Below are positions 26,781 to 36,341 of a DNA stretch of 64,000 nucleotides, in pieces. Origin of the DNA: CBDBBY01 sp965205055 (lineage in GTDB: Bacteria > Pseudomonadota > Alphaproteobacteria > Rhodobacterales > Rhodobacteraceae); assembly GCA_965205055.1 (NCBI GenBank), contig OZ242030.1, forward strand, positions 2,480,001-2,544,000, written 5' to 3'. The notes under the pieces were generated by a model that was not told where the DNA came from, ran no database searches, and saw only the letters and a program-made list of their open reading frames with translations. The first letter of the stretch is position 1; the number at the start of each line of letters is the position of its first letter. A program made the translations under genes and the position numbers.

Positions 26781-27485
26781 TCATTCCGCGCCCCCGGCAG
26801 TGAATTGATCCGCCCGATGCTCGCCGGGGCCGCCGTCATTCCCGTTCTGCGATTTCCAGCTCGCGCAGAGAGCCGCTCCGTCCAGCCGGCGCTCAAGCTG
26901 ATGCCGGATGTCGTTCCAACGGAATCTGACCGAATTTTCCACGATCCGCCGGTCGAGCCTTCTGAATTCTTCGGAGACCGGAGAGGAGTCCGCGAGAGCT
27001 TTCGGACTGCGCGTGAATGCGTTGGCGCCTACCGCGGCATTCGGCCAAATGACCGCGCGGCATCGCTGTTCGAAGTCTTCCACCGCGGCCGGCGCCAGTC
27101 CGGCCGCCAGATCGCCTTTGAAGGTTTGCTCGACGCACAGGCGATAGCACTGCCGGGCCAATCCGGCCGCTTCGTCCGCATTCAGCTGCCCCTGCTTCGC
27201 CGCCAATGCGACGGAATGCACGCAAAGGTCGGAAAGGCACGCGGCGAACACCTGCCACTTGGCGGCATTCAGCGACGGCGCGAATTTCGGATCCCTGAAA
27301 ATTTCGACGTATTTCCTTCCCATCCGCGTCTTGAGGTATCCGTACAGAGATGTCTGCGCGACATACGCCGAACGCGTGTGAACGAACTGAACCAGACGGT
27401 CCGCGTTGTTTATGGTCGATCGGTCCGAGCGAATTCGCAGCGCGCGAAGCAAACTCGACGCGAATTCAAGCATGTCCTTCAGCAT
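26781..27485 (-). CDS. Conserved alphaproteobacterial-type hypothetical protein
   Basis: A 234-residue cytoplasmic protein, mainly helical, with no signal peptide or membrane segment. The central RLVQFVHTRSAYVAQTSLYG and AAKWQVFAACLSDL segments look like a conserved alphaproteobacterial family found near sodium/solute symporter genes, but no function is known to me. It is divergent from the DUF4212/symporter operon and follows about 195 bases upstream of tctC on the same strand. The C-terminal 30 residues are low in order and may not be conserved. Confidence 0.6.
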   Translation of the reverse strand: MLKDMLEFASSLLRALRIRSDRSTINNADRLVQFVHTRSAYVAQTSLYGYLKTRMGRKYVEIFRDPKFAPSLNAAKWQVFAACLSDLCVHSVALAAKQGQLNADEAAGLARQCYRLCVEQTFKGDLAAGLAPAAVEDFEQRCRAVIWPNAAVGANAFTRSPKALADSSPVSEEFRRLDRRIVENSVRFRWNDIRHQLERRLDGAALCASWKSQNGNDGGPGEHRADQFTAGGAE

Positions 27486-27848
27486 GGGAGCAGCTTGCTT
27501 GCGTCAAACAGGCTTAAACGGCCGGTTCGCGTGCCTTTCAACACGCGCATGCTCCAAGTCACCGCAACAAACATGCGCGAAGCGCAGCCCGCTTCCTCTC
27601 CGGTTCCGAATGTCGTTCGGCATGCTTGAATGCAAAACACCCGCCGCTCCATTTCCCTAGCAAACTCATTCACGTTCGGCGTATCGCATCCAAACTGCGA
27701 TTCGCAATATTACGTTTTTGTTGCAAGGCGCGAACAAACAATTTATATTGCGCCGCTAAAGCAGAACCTGCTTGGTTCCAAAGAAACCTTGGTCAAAAAG
27801 CGCTCTGCGCGAAATGAGAACGATAGCCTTCTGAAAATAGGGAGAAAA
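27486..27848. other. Divergent promoter region
   Basis: About 360 bases between the minus-strand hypothetical gene and the DUF4212/symporter operon. A good promoter for the rightward operon is at 27721-27749. Upstream in-frame extension of the DUF4212 gene (from 27630) is not supported by a ribosome-binding site. Confidence 0.5.
27721..27749 (+). promoter_or_regulatory. Sigma-70-type promoter of the symporter operon
   Basis: TTGCAA, a 17-base spacer and TATATT, in an A+T-rich context 100 bases upstream of the DUF4212 start. Consensus-level match for both boxes. Confidence 0.6.
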
Positions 27849-28109
27849 ATGCCCGACAAAGCAAGCAACCGCCAAGAGCATTGGCGGCGCACGAGGAACC
27901 TTACGATCATCGTTCTGGTCCTCTGGTTAATCTTTTCGTTCGTGGTTCATTGGTTCGCTAGAGACCTCAACGGAATGTCCTTCATCGGATTCCCGCTCGG
28001 GTATTATTTCGCGGTCCAAGGGTCCTTGGCGATTTTTGTCCTGCTGATCTTCGGACAGAACTGGATGCAGGACAGGATTGACGACGACACCGGCCTTCAC
28101 GGCGAATAA
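27849..28109 (+). CDS. DUF4212 small subunit of a sodium/solute symporter
   Basis: An 86-residue membrane protein with two hydrophobic segments (about 18-40 and 52-74) and the family-typical HWRRTRNLTIIVLVLWLIFS and YYFAVQGSLAIFV stretches. DUF4212 proteins are encoded directly upstream of large sodium/solute symporters and act as accessory subunits. The ATG at 27849 has GGGAGAAAA just upstream. The symporter gene starts 15 bases later. Confidence 0.92.
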   Translation: MPDKASNRQEHWRRTRNLTIIVLVLWLIFSFVVHWFARDLNGMSFIGFPLGYYFAVQGSLAIFVLLIFGQNWMQDRIDDDTGLHGE

Positions 28110-28124
28110 GGAAAGGTCATCAAG

Positions 28125-29957
28125 ATGCTAACAAGATGGAATTCGTCAGATTTCATTGACAACCTCCCGAAGGTGTACGGCCTGTACACCGGCGGCTTCG
28201 TCGTATTCATCCTGCTGATGGCGATATTGGAGCAACTGGGCGTCGGCGCCGCGACAATCGGCATCCTGTTCGTCGCGTTCACCATCGTGATCTATGCGGC
28301 GATCGGCTGGCTTTCGAGAACGATGCAGGTCGACGCGTATTACGTCGCGGGACGCCAGGTGCCGCCGGTGTTCAACGGAATGGCCACGGCCGCGGACTGG
28401 ATGTCCGGCGCTTCATTCGTCGCGCTGGCAGGCGGCATCTATTTCGGCGGACACGGCTATCTCGCGTTCGTGGTCGGCTGGACCGGCGGATACGTCCTCG
28501 TCAACTCGCTGATGGCCCCGTACCTGAGAAAGTTCGGCTGCTACACGGTGCCCGACTTCATCGGCACTCGATACGGAGGCAATGCAGCGCGCTTGGTCGC
28601 GACGATCATTCTCGTGGTCGCGTCGTTCACCTATGTGACGGCGCAGATCAACGCGACCGGAACGATCGCCGCCAGAGCCCTCCTGATACCGTTCGAAGTC
28701 GGCGTCTGGTTCGGACTCCTCGGCATTCTGCTTTGCTCGATGCTGGGCGGCATGCGCGCGGTCACCTGGACGCAGGTCGCGCAGTACATCGTTCTGATCA
28801 TCGCATACCTGGTGCCGGTCATCTGGATGTCGAATGTCCAGAATTTCGGGTTGATTCCGCACTTCAGCTACGGCGACGCCGTGACGCGCATCACCGAACT
28901 CGAAGGGCTGCTGGGCGTCGGAACGCCGGCAAGCGAAGCCGCGCCGGTCGGCGGCGTTCGCGTTCTTACGACGCCGCACAACGAACCGGGCACGGGAATG
29001 GCGAGCTGGAAATTCGTAACGCTCGCGTTCTGCATGATGGCGGGCACGGCATCGCTTCCGCACATCCTCATGCGCTACTTCACCACGCCGTCCGTCCGCG
29101 CCGCGCGCAGGTCGGTTTCCTTCTCGCTTCTGTTCATCTTCCTCCTGTACTTCACGGCGCCCGCGCTCGCGACGCTCACCAAGCTGCAGGTGCTCGATCC
29201 GAATCTTGCCACAAGCATCATCGGGAAATCGATCGAAGAAGTGCAGTCGCTCGCATGGATCCAGAATTGGTCGGCTGTGAATTTCCTCGCCATCTCGGAC
29301 AGCAACGGCGACGGATTGCTGCAGATCAACGAATTCTTCATGAGGCCGGATATTGTCGTTCTCGCTACGCCGGAGATCGCGGGGCTGCCCTATGTGATCT
29401 CGGGTTTGGTGGCGGCGGGCGGAATGGCCGCGGCCATGTCGACAGCCGACGGACTCCTGCTCGCGATCGCGAATGCGCTCAGCCACGACTTGTACTACAA
29501 GATCATCGACCCTGAAGCCGATACAAAGAAGCGGCTGATCGTCGCCCGCGTGTTGCTGGTCGCAATCGGGGCCCTCGGCGCACTCGTCGCAAGCTTTCAG
29601 CTCACCGGAATATTGGGGGCGGTCGCATGGGCGTTCGATTTCGCCGCCTCGGGCCTGTTCTTCCCGCTGGTCTTGGGAGTGTGGTGGAAACGGGCGAACC
29701 GCGAAGGCGCATTGGCCGGAATGATATTGGGCTTCCTGTCGGGATCCGCCTATCTGTACTATGTATACACAGGCGGCGAACCTTGGCTCGGCATCGACCA
29801 TTTGAGGTTCGCGATCATCGGCATGCCCGTCAGCCTGGTCGCGATGGTGGTCGTGAGCTTGGCCACGCCTGAGCCCGATGCTGAGACGCAGGCGATGGTG
29901 GACGAGGTTCGCGACCCGTCGGGATCAGCGATTCTCGACAGACAGCAGCAAGCTTAG
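28125..29957 (+). CDS. Sodium/solute symporter (SSS family, VC_2705/ActP-like)
   Basis: A 610-residue inner-membrane symporter with about 13-14 transmembrane segments of the SSS (LeuT-fold) superfamily. It resembles the VC_2705-type and ActP acetate permeases: YYVAGRQVPPVFNGMATAADWMSGASF (shown in part as GRQVPPVFNGMATAADW) near residue 75, CYTVPDFIGTRYGG near 140, and the GGMAAAMSTADGLLLAIANAL block near 430, which carries sodium-site residues. Substrate is probably acetate or another short monocarboxylate. An insertion of about 40 residues near 260-300 and another near 390-410 are hydrophilic. Pairs with the DUF4212 protein. Confidence 0.92.
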   Translation: MLTRWNSSDFIDNLPKVYGLYTGGFVVFILLMAILEQLGVGAATIGILFVAFTIVIYAAIGWLSRTMQVDAYYVAGRQVPPVFNGMATAADWMSGASFVALAGGIYFGGHGYLAFVVGWTGGYVLVNSLMAPYLRKFGCYTVPDFIGTRYGGNAARLVATIILVVASFTYVTAQINATGTIAARALLIPFEVGVWFGLLGILLCSMLGGMRAVTWTQVAQYIVLIIAYLVPVIWMSNVQNFGLIPHFSYGDAVTRITELEGLLGVGTPASEAAPVGGVRVLTTPHNEPGTGMASWKFVTLAFCMMAGTASLPHILMRYFTTPSVRAARRSVSFSLLFIFLLYFTAPALATLTKLQVLDPNLATSIIGKSIEEVQSLAWIQNWSAVNFLAISDSNGDGLLQINEFFMRPDIVVLATPEIAGLPYVISGLVAAGGMAAAMSTADGLLLAIANALSHDLYYKIIDPEADTKKRLIVARVLLVAIGALGALVASFQLTGILGAVAWAFDFAASGLFFPLVLGVWWKRANREGALAGMILGFLSGSAYLYYVYTGGEPWLGIDHLRFAIIGMPVSLVAMVVVSLATPEPDAETQAMVDEVRDPSGSAILDRQQQA

Positions 29958-29966
29958 TGAAAAAAC

Positions 29967-29997
29967 GGCAAGGGCGAGGAATTATCCTGCCCTTGCC
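29967..29997. terminator. Stem-loop after the symporter gene
   Basis: A perfect 9-bp stem (GGCAAGGGC and its complement, 13-base loop) 10 bases after the symporter stop. The T-run is on the minus-strand side (six A residues precede it on the plus strand), so on the plus strand it may stabilise or attenuate the mRNA rather than terminate it. Confidence 0.5.
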
Positions 29998-30015
29998 ATG
30001 CTCCAATACGAATGA

Positions 30016-30375
30016 ATGCAAGAGACCCTCGGAGCTTTTCCCTGGTGGATCATCGCCGTCGACTATGTGCTCGGCCTGATCATGTGGACCCTTGTGGGAA
30101 AAGCGCCGGTCGAACTGTTCAGGCACAGAATCAGCGAATCCGCATTCGTCAAAGTGTACGATCAAATCACGAATCCGATCCTGCGGCTGTTTCGGCCCGT
30201 CACGCCGAGCTTCCTGCTTGAGCCGCTCGTTCCGCTGTTCGTCGCATGGTTCTTCTTCATGTTCCGTTTCTACCTGATGCCTTGGTTGCTGGGCTATTCG
30301 GTGATGGGCATGCTCTCGTTTCCGTTGGAAGGCGAGGTCGCGGCGGGACTCTATGAATTGTTCGGAGGCAACTGA
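30016..30375 (+). CDS. Small membrane protein downstream of the symporter
   Basis: A 119-residue protein with an N-terminal hydrophobic segment (FPWWIIAVDYVLGLIMWTLV) and a second cluster near 75-105. YDQITNPILRLFRPVTPSF recalls the YggT-type pattern (a short hydrophilic stretch with N-P-I-L/R-P-x-R between membrane helices), but the family call is tentative. A second ATG four bases upstream (30012) is in another frame. It is probably part of the symporter operon. Confidence 0.65.
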   Translation: MQETLGAFPWWIIAVDYVLGLIMWTLVGKAPVELFRHRISESAFVKVYDQITNPILRLFRPVTPSFLLEPLVPLFVAWFFFMFRFYLMPWLLGYSVMGMLSFPLEGEVAAGLYELFGGN

Positions 30376-31037
30376 TCCGTCGGCAAACGGCCGACGGCAT
30401 TCGACATTAAGGAGGTCGCGTTTTTCCGATCCGTTCTCTTGACCTGCGCACCGCCTGCCGAGCAAACAATAGTTTCTCCGATATTGGAATCGTGGGCGCA
30501 GATGCGTTTCTGCCATGATCGGTGCGGGCTCGGCAGGATGTGTCCTCGCCAGCCGATCAGGCGAAGAAAGAATTGCGTCCGCATCGGCCTTGGAAGGTGG
30601 CGAGCGCGATAGGAACGGGTTGTTTCACGGGCATGCCAGTCTTGCGGGAATGACAAAGGGAATGGCAGGCAGGGGTGGTCGGCCTTCCATCGGGAGCCAT
30701 TGAGAATCGCGAACTCCGGCGCGCGCACGAGGCGATGCAGAGAACCAAGACGCACCGGCGAACGAGGACGGATGCGGATGCGGCGAGAACCGCAAGCCTC
30801 GGCGCGGCAAGGTTTGCCGCAAATTCGCTCCTGAATTGGAACGCCGCCGAAAAGAACGAGACACCGCGTTCAAAAAGTTCAAGGCGGACGCGGACTCCGG
30901 CGGTCATTCCGCGTCCGAGCGCACAGCTCAGATCGCGGGCGATCAATCCGACGCTCTCATGACCGCTGCCGAAACCTCGTCCGCCGCTATGGAAAACCGG
31001 ATCCGAAGGCGGGATCGTGAATTGAAGGAGGAACAGC
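30376..31037. other. Intergenic region with a gene fragment
   Basis: About 660 bases with no intact gene. A fragment resembling the start of a GMC oxidoreductase lies at 30511-30600. The rest is G+C-rich and shows no recognisable motif. The end contains the strong ribosome-binding site GAAGGAGGAA of the following dehydrogenase. Confidence 0.4.
30511..30600 (+). pseudogene. Fragment of a GMC-family (choline dehydrogenase-like) oxidoreductase
   Basis: About 20 residues reading MIGAGSAGCVLASR, the FAD-binding start of GMC oxidoreductases such as choline dehydrogenase (family pattern I-G-A-G-S-A-G-C-V-L-A-x-R-L-S-E). The match is lost after about residue 20 and no further domain follows. Short, so it could be chance, but the motif is highly specific. 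Confidence 0.5.
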
Positions 31038-32033
31038 ATGCTCAAAGTCGGGCTTCTTGGCGCCGGGCGAATCGGCCAAGTTCATGCAGTCAACATTGCG
31101 GCGAATAGAGGGAGCGCACTGGTCGCGATTTCGGACATCCACGTTCCGTCGGCGGAGTCGCTGGCGGAGAAATACGGAGCGGCTGTCCGAAGCTCGGAGG
31201 CAATCATTCAAGATCCGGAGGTCGAGGCCGTGTTGATCGCGACCTCCACCGACACCCATTCGGCCCTGATCGAGGCGGCGACTGCCGCCGGCAAAGCAGT
31301 GCTTTGCGAAAAACCCGTGGACCTTGATCTTGAACGCGCGAAAGCCTGCCAAGCGGTTGCCAGGACAAACGGGCAGCCGGTGATGATCGGCTTCAATCGC
31401 AGGTTCGACCAGAATTTCGCCGCCCTCAAGAAAGCATTGCAGGACGGCGAAATCGGCAAGCCGGAACTGCTTTCAATTACGTCCTTTGATCCTGCGCCGC
31501 CGCCGATCGAATACGTCAAGGTCTCCGGCGGCCTGTTTCGGGACATGATGATCCACGATTTCGACATGGCGAACTTCATCATGGGCGAACGGCCCGAAAC
31601 CGTGATCGCGACAGGATCATCCATCGTGGATCCGGGAATCGGCAAGGCGGGCGATGTGGACACAGCTGTCGCAACGCTCACCTATTCCGGCGGCCAGATT
31701 GCCGTCATCAAGAATTCGCGCCGCGCGGTCTACGGCTATGATCAGCGCGTGGAGATCCTAGGTTCAGACGGACTTCTGCAAGCGAAGAACGTGCTCGAAA
31801 GCACCGTCGTGAAGTCATCAACCGCAGGCGTCACGTTCGCCAAGCCGAAGTACTTTTTCCTGGAACGGTACATGCAAGCTTATGCCGCGGAGTGGTCTGC
31901 CTTCGTCGAAGCAGTCGCAGGCGGCGGCGCAATGCCCGTAACCCTCGACGACGGCGTGGCTGCTCTCGCGATGGCCGAGGCGGCGACCAGATCCGCCGGA
32001 TGCGGCAATCCGGTGCGCCTTGATGAATTATGA
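31038..32033 (+). CDS. iolG: Gfo/Idh/MocA-family oxidoreductase, likely inositol 2-dehydrogenase
   Basis: A 331-residue NAD-dependent dehydrogenase. The Rossmann motif GLLGAGRIGQVHA is at the N-terminus, the EKPVDLD motif with the catalytic Lys near residue 95, and MMIHDFDMANF near 172 with the Asp and His of inositol 2-dehydrogenases. It would oxidise myo-inositol (or a related polyol) to the 2-keto form. GAAGGAGG precedes the ATG. No other iol genes are nearby, so the substrate is less certain than the fold. Confidence 0.82.
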   Translation: MLKVGLLGAGRIGQVHAVNIAANRGSALVAISDIHVPSAESLAEKYGAAVRSSEAIIQDPEVEAVLIATSTDTHSALIEAATAAGKAVLCEKPVDLDLERAKACQAVARTNGQPVMIGFNRRFDQNFAALKKALQDGEIGKPELLSITSFDPAPPPIEYVKVSGGLFRDMMIHDFDMANFIMGERPETVIATGSSIVDPGIGKAGDVDTAVATLTYSGGQIAVIKNSRRAVYGYDQRVEILGSDGLLQAKNVLESTVVKSSTAGVTFAKPKYFFLERYMQAYAAEWSAFVEAVAGGGAMPVTLDDGVAALAMAEAATRSAGCGNPVRLDEL

Positions 32034-32525
32034 ACGCGGGCATTGCGGACAGAGGAATGCTGTCAAGATGATCCCCGCGACCGCAGGCGGAGTCCGCGTG
32101 GATGCTGCAAAGATCTGGAGTCCCGGGAAACAATAAAATTTTTGTAATCAAAGCCCTTTTGACTGCTGGCCCGCGGCTCGGACTTCACTCGACATCACCG
32201 CCGTCCGACACTCTAATTCATTGGAACGAAATGTTTATTTCTGCGGAATTCGCCAACGCGGCAATGAAACATCCTAGTCGCGAGAGAGTGAAATGATCGG
32301 AGGAGGCGTGCGGTATCTCCAAGCACAATGTCATTGATTGTCATGCGGAGTTTTCATAGGAAGCGGGCGCTCGCTAGGAACAAAGCTTTGCCAGTGATGC
32401 CAGAAATGCGGGATTGCCGTTCAAGACTGGCGGAATTTCTGGTTTCGAATCTTAACCTACTTCGCACTGTCAGCGGATATTTGAAGCGCCGTCGGCGAGC
32501 CGCAGTGCAATTGAGGGAGAAAAAG
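32034..32525. other. Intergenic region upstream of the first hydrolase
   Basis: About 490 bases. The last 160 bases resemble the leader of the second hydrolase gene (around 34420-34570), showing that the duplication includes upstream sequence. Hydrolase frame extensions into this region lack a ribosome-binding site and a signal peptide. Confidence 0.45.
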
Positions 32526-34199
32526 ATGCGCGGTTTGCTATCGATCACGGCCGTTGCCGTCGCGTTGAGCCAGTCGCCCGTCCACGCGGACGGCCATCTG
32601 CGCGGCGCCGATCTGAGTGCCGTTTACGCGGCAGGCGTCGTTACCAACTTCGTCCAGGACATCAATCAGCCGTTTGATCCGTGGGGCATGAAGTACAAGT
32701 CCGAGGAGTATCGGTCTTTTCTGAAGGAAATGGCGGCGCAAGGAGTGCCTCACACGACCTTCACTCAAATCTACTACCCCGCAGTGAAGGGAGAAGGAGT
32801 CGTATCCAACAGGGCGGCGACGACAATCCCGGCCCCGCTGCCTGTTGCAGCGTCCGGCAGGCAGGTGACGACTGCGGACATGCTCGCCGGCAGCGAGATC
32901 CTGGCAGGGGTGCTTGGCGGCAACCCGATGACGGTAGGCATGACGTTTCAGGATTGGGACGGCAATCCCTACCAGGCGTTCGTAGACGCTCCCATGGCCG
33001 AAGGCAGATTCCCGCTGATCATCCTGGTGCATGGCCTGGGCGGTTCCGTTCACACTTTGGCATCCGCAGCTGAATACTTTGCTTCGCAGGGATACATCGC
33101 CGTGACCGTGTCGCTGACATCGGACAGCGCGTCATCTCCGTTCGCCGAAGATCCGTCTTCGCCGGCATTCGGTTTTTCCGATGAGGAAAAAAAGCGGATA
33201 TACGAGCTGAGGCTGCTGCAATCCGGCTTTTCGGTTTTCACGAACTTCTATAAATTTCTATTCGGCTACGACAAGCCCCTTCCCGAGAACGGCAGTCCGC
33301 CCATGTCGGAGCTCGTTGCCCAGCCGGACGGAGCCGCGCGTTCAGGACAGGCCCAAGCGGAGCTGTTCGAACAGCGCGTTGCAGACGTGGCGCGCGTGAT
33401 CGCCGAGATGAAATACCTCAATGAAAGCGAAGCCCTGTGCAAGGCCGCGCTCGAGCATAGCGGTTACAGCGAACCGCTTTGCGGTCGGTTCGCCGGTCGA
33501 ATTGACGTGGGCAATATCGGGATGATTGGCCACTCGCTCGGTTCAATGACCTCACAAGCTGCCGCGGCGTTCTATGAAGATGTGGATACCGCGATTGGCT
33601 ACAACAACGGCATGCCGCGCACGTGGGAGCCTTGGGGCGGTTTTCCGGGCGACCCGGTCGGCGACCTGCCCGCAGGCGTCAGCAAGCCCGTCATGCTGGT
33701 GATCGGATCGGATGACCACTTCGTGCACGGCGTGTTTCGAGGAATGCATTGGCAACTGTTCAAAGCTGTGGGCGGCGATCCGAGGGAGAACTATCCGCTG
33801 CCTCTGGAGCAGCCTTGGCCCACCGCTGACAATCCGCAGCCCGTCGCCCACGCGGCCTACGAGCGCGCCACGGCTGAAAAGATGCTGTTGACATTCCGTG
33901 ACGAAGGCCACAGTTCCGCAATGGACGACGTGAAGGATCATTTCATACCCGGCACTGTCATTCAAGGCAACCGCGTACCGCTCAGCCCTGACATTGAGTC
34001 TGAAACCTACGAAGTTCTAGGCTGGATCAAGGACGGCGACCACGATGTTTACCTTCCCCATCTGATGCGGAACTACTTCGCGGTGAACTGGTTCGATTGG
34101 ATCCTCAAGGGCGACGAGAGCGCTCGCAGCAGGCTGATCGATCATCCTTTTGCGCACGGCGTCAAAGCGATGATGCAGAGCGGGGTCGCCCCGGAATAA
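32526..34199 (+). CDS. Secreted alpha/beta hydrolase (dienelactone hydrolase/acetylhydrolase-like), copy 1
   Basis: A 557-residue exported hydrolase. It has a signal peptide (MRGLLSITAVAVALSQSPVHA, cleavage before DGH). The oxyanion region is IILVHGLGGS near residue 165 and the nucleophile elbow is GHSLGS near residue 340. Later segments GSDDHFVH and FRDEGHSSAMDD supply likely Asp and His of the triad. It resembles large periplasmic dienelactone hydrolase/PAF-acetylhydrolase-like esterases; the natural ester is unknown. The start at 32526 has GAGGGAG upstream. The next gene is a tandem paralogue, and a terminator follows at 34280. Confidence 0.85.
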   Translation: MRGLLSITAVAVALSQSPVHADGHLRGADLSAVYAAGVVTNFVQDINQPFDPWGMKYKSEEYRSFLKEMAAQGVPHTTFTQIYYPAVKGEGVVSNRAATTIPAPLPVAASGRQVTTADMLAGSEILAGVLGGNPMTVGMTFQDWDGNPYQAFVDAPMAEGRFPLIILVHGLGGSVHTLASAAEYFASQGYIAVTVSLTSDSASSPFAEDPSSPAFGFSDEEKKRIYELRLLQSGFSVFTNFYKFLFGYDKPLPENGSPPMSELVAQPDGAARSGQAQAELFEQRVADVARVIAEMKYLNESEALCKAALEHSGYSEPLCGRFAGRIDVGNIGMIGHSLGSMTSQAAAAFYEDVDTAIGYNNGMPRTWEPWGGFPGDPVGDLPAGVSKPVMLVIGSDDHFVHGVFRGMHWQLFKAVGGDPRENYPLPLEQPWPTADNPQPVAHAAYERATAEKMLLTFRDEGHSSAMDDVKDHFIPGTVIQGNRVPLSPDIESETYEVLGWIKDGDHDVYLPHLMRNYFAVNWFDWILKGDESARSRLIDHPFAHGVKAMMQSGVAPE

Positions 34200-34279
34200 G
34201 GAACTCCGCCGGCAATTCGGTCCGCTTGGTAAATTCCGGGCCATCGTCGCGCACCGACCTGTGTCCGCGATCAGAATAT

Positions 34280-34310
34280 GCACCGACGGCAATTGCTGCC
34301 GTCGGTGTTT
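34280..34310 (+). terminator. Rho-independent terminator after hydrolase copy 1
   Basis: An 11-bp perfect stem (CACCGACGGCA, loop ATTGC, complement) followed by TTTT. The same hairpin recurs after copy 2 (36342-36373). Confidence 0.85.
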
Positions 34311-34580
34311 TGCCGCCATGCGCAACGCGTAGCGGGAAGTCGGATGCGTCCTGAATCGCCAAACACGCTGCTATTGATTGGGGACAGCGGCCTGAATACG
34401 TAGCGTGCTGAAACAACGAGTCGGGTTTTGCCAATCATGTCGGGAATTTTGGATTGCCGCTCATTTCCATCGGATAATACGAGTAGAACCCGGAACTGGT
34501 TCACAGCGCCAACGGACATTCGAAGGACCGGCGGCGCAGAATCCGACGGTGCAAATGATGGAAATTAGACAACGCGCGGT

Positions 34581-36260
34581 TTGCTTTCAGTTCCGGCAGT
34601 CTTCGCCGAGGCGTTTGCCTTGAGCCAGTCGTCTGCCCAAGCGGACGGCCGTCTGTTCGAGGCTGATCTGCACGCCGCCTACGCGGTAGGCGTGGTTCCC
34701 AACTTCGTTCGGGACTTCAACCAGCCGTTCGATGCTTGGGGAATGAAATACAAATCAGACAAATATCGGGCTTTTCTCGCGGAGATGGCGGCGAAAGGCG
34801 TGCCGCACACAACCTTCACTCAAATCTATTATCCTGCTGTAAAGGGAGCAGGTGTCGTATCCAACAGGGCAGCGACGACCATCCCGGCCCCGCTGCCTGC
34901 GGCAGCGTCCGGACGACAGGTGACAATTTCAGACATGATCGCGGGCAGCGAAATCCTGGCAGGCGTGCTTGGCAGCGATGAACTGGCAGAAAGCCCGACA
35001 TTTCAGAACTGGGACGGCTATCCCTACCAGGCGTTCGTAGACGCGCCCATGGCCGAAGGCAGATTTCCGCTGATCATACTGGTGCATGGCTTGGGCGGTT
35101 CCGTCCACACTTTCGCATCCGCAGCTGAATACCTTGCTTCGCAGGGATATATCGCTGTAACCGTTTCGCTGACATCCGACAGCGCGTCATCCCCTTTCGC
35201 CGAAGATCCGTCTTCGCCGGCATTTGGCTTGTCGGATGAGGAAAAACAGCGGATTTACAGGTTGAGATCGCAAGAGGCTGCTTCGAGGGTTTTCGCAAAC
35301 TTCTATAAACTGCTCTTCGGCTACGACAAGCCACTTCCCGAGGGCGGCGGCGCGCCCAGCATGTCGGAACTCGTTGCCCAGCCAGACGGAGCCGCGCGTG
35401 CCGGCCAGTCCCAAGCGGATCTGTTCGAACAGCGTGCGGCGGACGCGGCGCGCGTGATCGCCGAGATGAAATACCTCAATGAAAGCGAAGCCCTATGCAA
35501 GGCCGCACTCGAGCATAGCGGCTACAGCAAGCCGCTTTGCGGTCGGTTCGACGGTCGAATCGACGTGAGCAAAATCGGGATTATGGGCCACTCGCTCGGT
35601 TCAATGACCTCACAAGCCGCCGCTGCGTTCCACGAAGATGTGGATACCGTCATTGGCTTCAACAATGGCATGCCGCGCATGTGGGAGCCTTGGGGCGGTT
35701 TTCCTGGTGATCCGGTCGGCGACCCGCCCGCGGGCGTCAACAAACCCTTCCTGCTGGTGATCGGATCGGACGATCACTTCGTGCACAATGTGTTCCGAGA
35801 GATTCATTGGCAATTGTTCAAAGCTGCGGGCGGCGACCCGAGGGAGAACTACCCGTTGGCCTTGGAGCAGCCTTGGCCAACCGCCGACAATCCGCAACCG
35901 GTCGCCCGAGCGTCCTACGAGCGCGCCGCGGCCGAAAAGATGCTTTTGGTATTCCGCGACGAAGGCCATGATTCTGCAATGGACGACGTGAGGGAGCACT
36001 TCGTGCCCGGCACTGTCATTCAAGGCAACCGCGTGCCGCTCAGTCCTGATATTGCTCAGCCCGAAACCTACGAGATTCTAGGCTGGATCAAGGACGGCGA
36101 TTACGATGTTTATCTTCCCCATCTGATGCGGAACTACTTCGCGGTGAACTGGTTCGATTGGATACTCAAGGGCGACGAGAGCGCTCGCAGCAGGCTGATC
36201 AATCATCCTTTTGCACACGGCGTCAAAGCGATGATGCAACGCGGGGTCGCCCCCGAATGA
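34581..36260 (+). CDS. Secreted alpha/beta hydrolase, copy 2 (start codon decayed)
   Basis: A 559-residue paralogue of the preceding hydrolase, colinear over its length, with the same VHGLGGS, GHSLGSM, GSDDHFVH and DEGHDSAMDD motifs. At the position of copy 1's ATG (32526) this copy has ACG (34572), and an in-frame TAG sits at 34566-34568, so no upstream start exists. The best remaining start is TTG at 34581, without a well-placed ribosome-binding site; the leader is still hydrophobic and ends in QADG. The intact frame suggests selection for function until recently, or use of the TTG/ACG. Expression is uncertain. Confidence 0.75.
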   Translation: MLSVPAVFAEAFALSQSSAQADGRLFEADLHAAYAVGVVPNFVRDFNQPFDAWGMKYKSDKYRAFLAEMAAKGVPHTTFTQIYYPAVKGAGVVSNRAATTIPAPLPAAASGRQVTISDMIAGSEILAGVLGSDELAESPTFQNWDGYPYQAFVDAPMAEGRFPLIILVHGLGGSVHTFASAAEYLASQGYIAVTVSLTSDSASSPFAEDPSSPAFGLSDEEKQRIYRLRSQEAASRVFANFYKLLFGYDKPLPEGGGAPSMSELVAQPDGAARAGQSQADLFEQRAADAARVIAEMKYLNESEALCKAALEHSGYSKPLCGRFDGRIDVSKIGIMGHSLGSMTSQAAAAFHEDVDTVIGFNNGMPRMWEPWGGFPGDPVGDPPAGVNKPFLLVIGSDDHFVHNVFREIHWQLFKAAGGDPRENYPLALEQPWPTADNPQPVARASYERAAAEKMLLVFRDEGHDSAMDDVREHFVPGTVIQGNRVPLSPDIAQPETYEILGWIKDGDYDVYLPHLMRNYFAVNWFDWILKGDESARSRLINHPFAHGVKAMMQRGVAPE

Positions 36261-36341
36261 GGAATTCCGTCGGCAATTCGGACCGCTTGGGAAATTCCCG
36301 GGTCATGGTCGCGCACCGACCTATGTCCGCGATCGAAACCT

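Noticed and set aside
28413..29801. 462-codon minus-strand frame
   Set aside because: Antisense shadow of the sodium/solute symporter, full of Arg, Asp and His typical of such shadows.
30515..30703. Small gene starting MIGAGSAGCVL
   Set aside because: Only the first 20 residues resemble a GMC oxidoreductase; the rest is not coding-like, so it was called a fragment.
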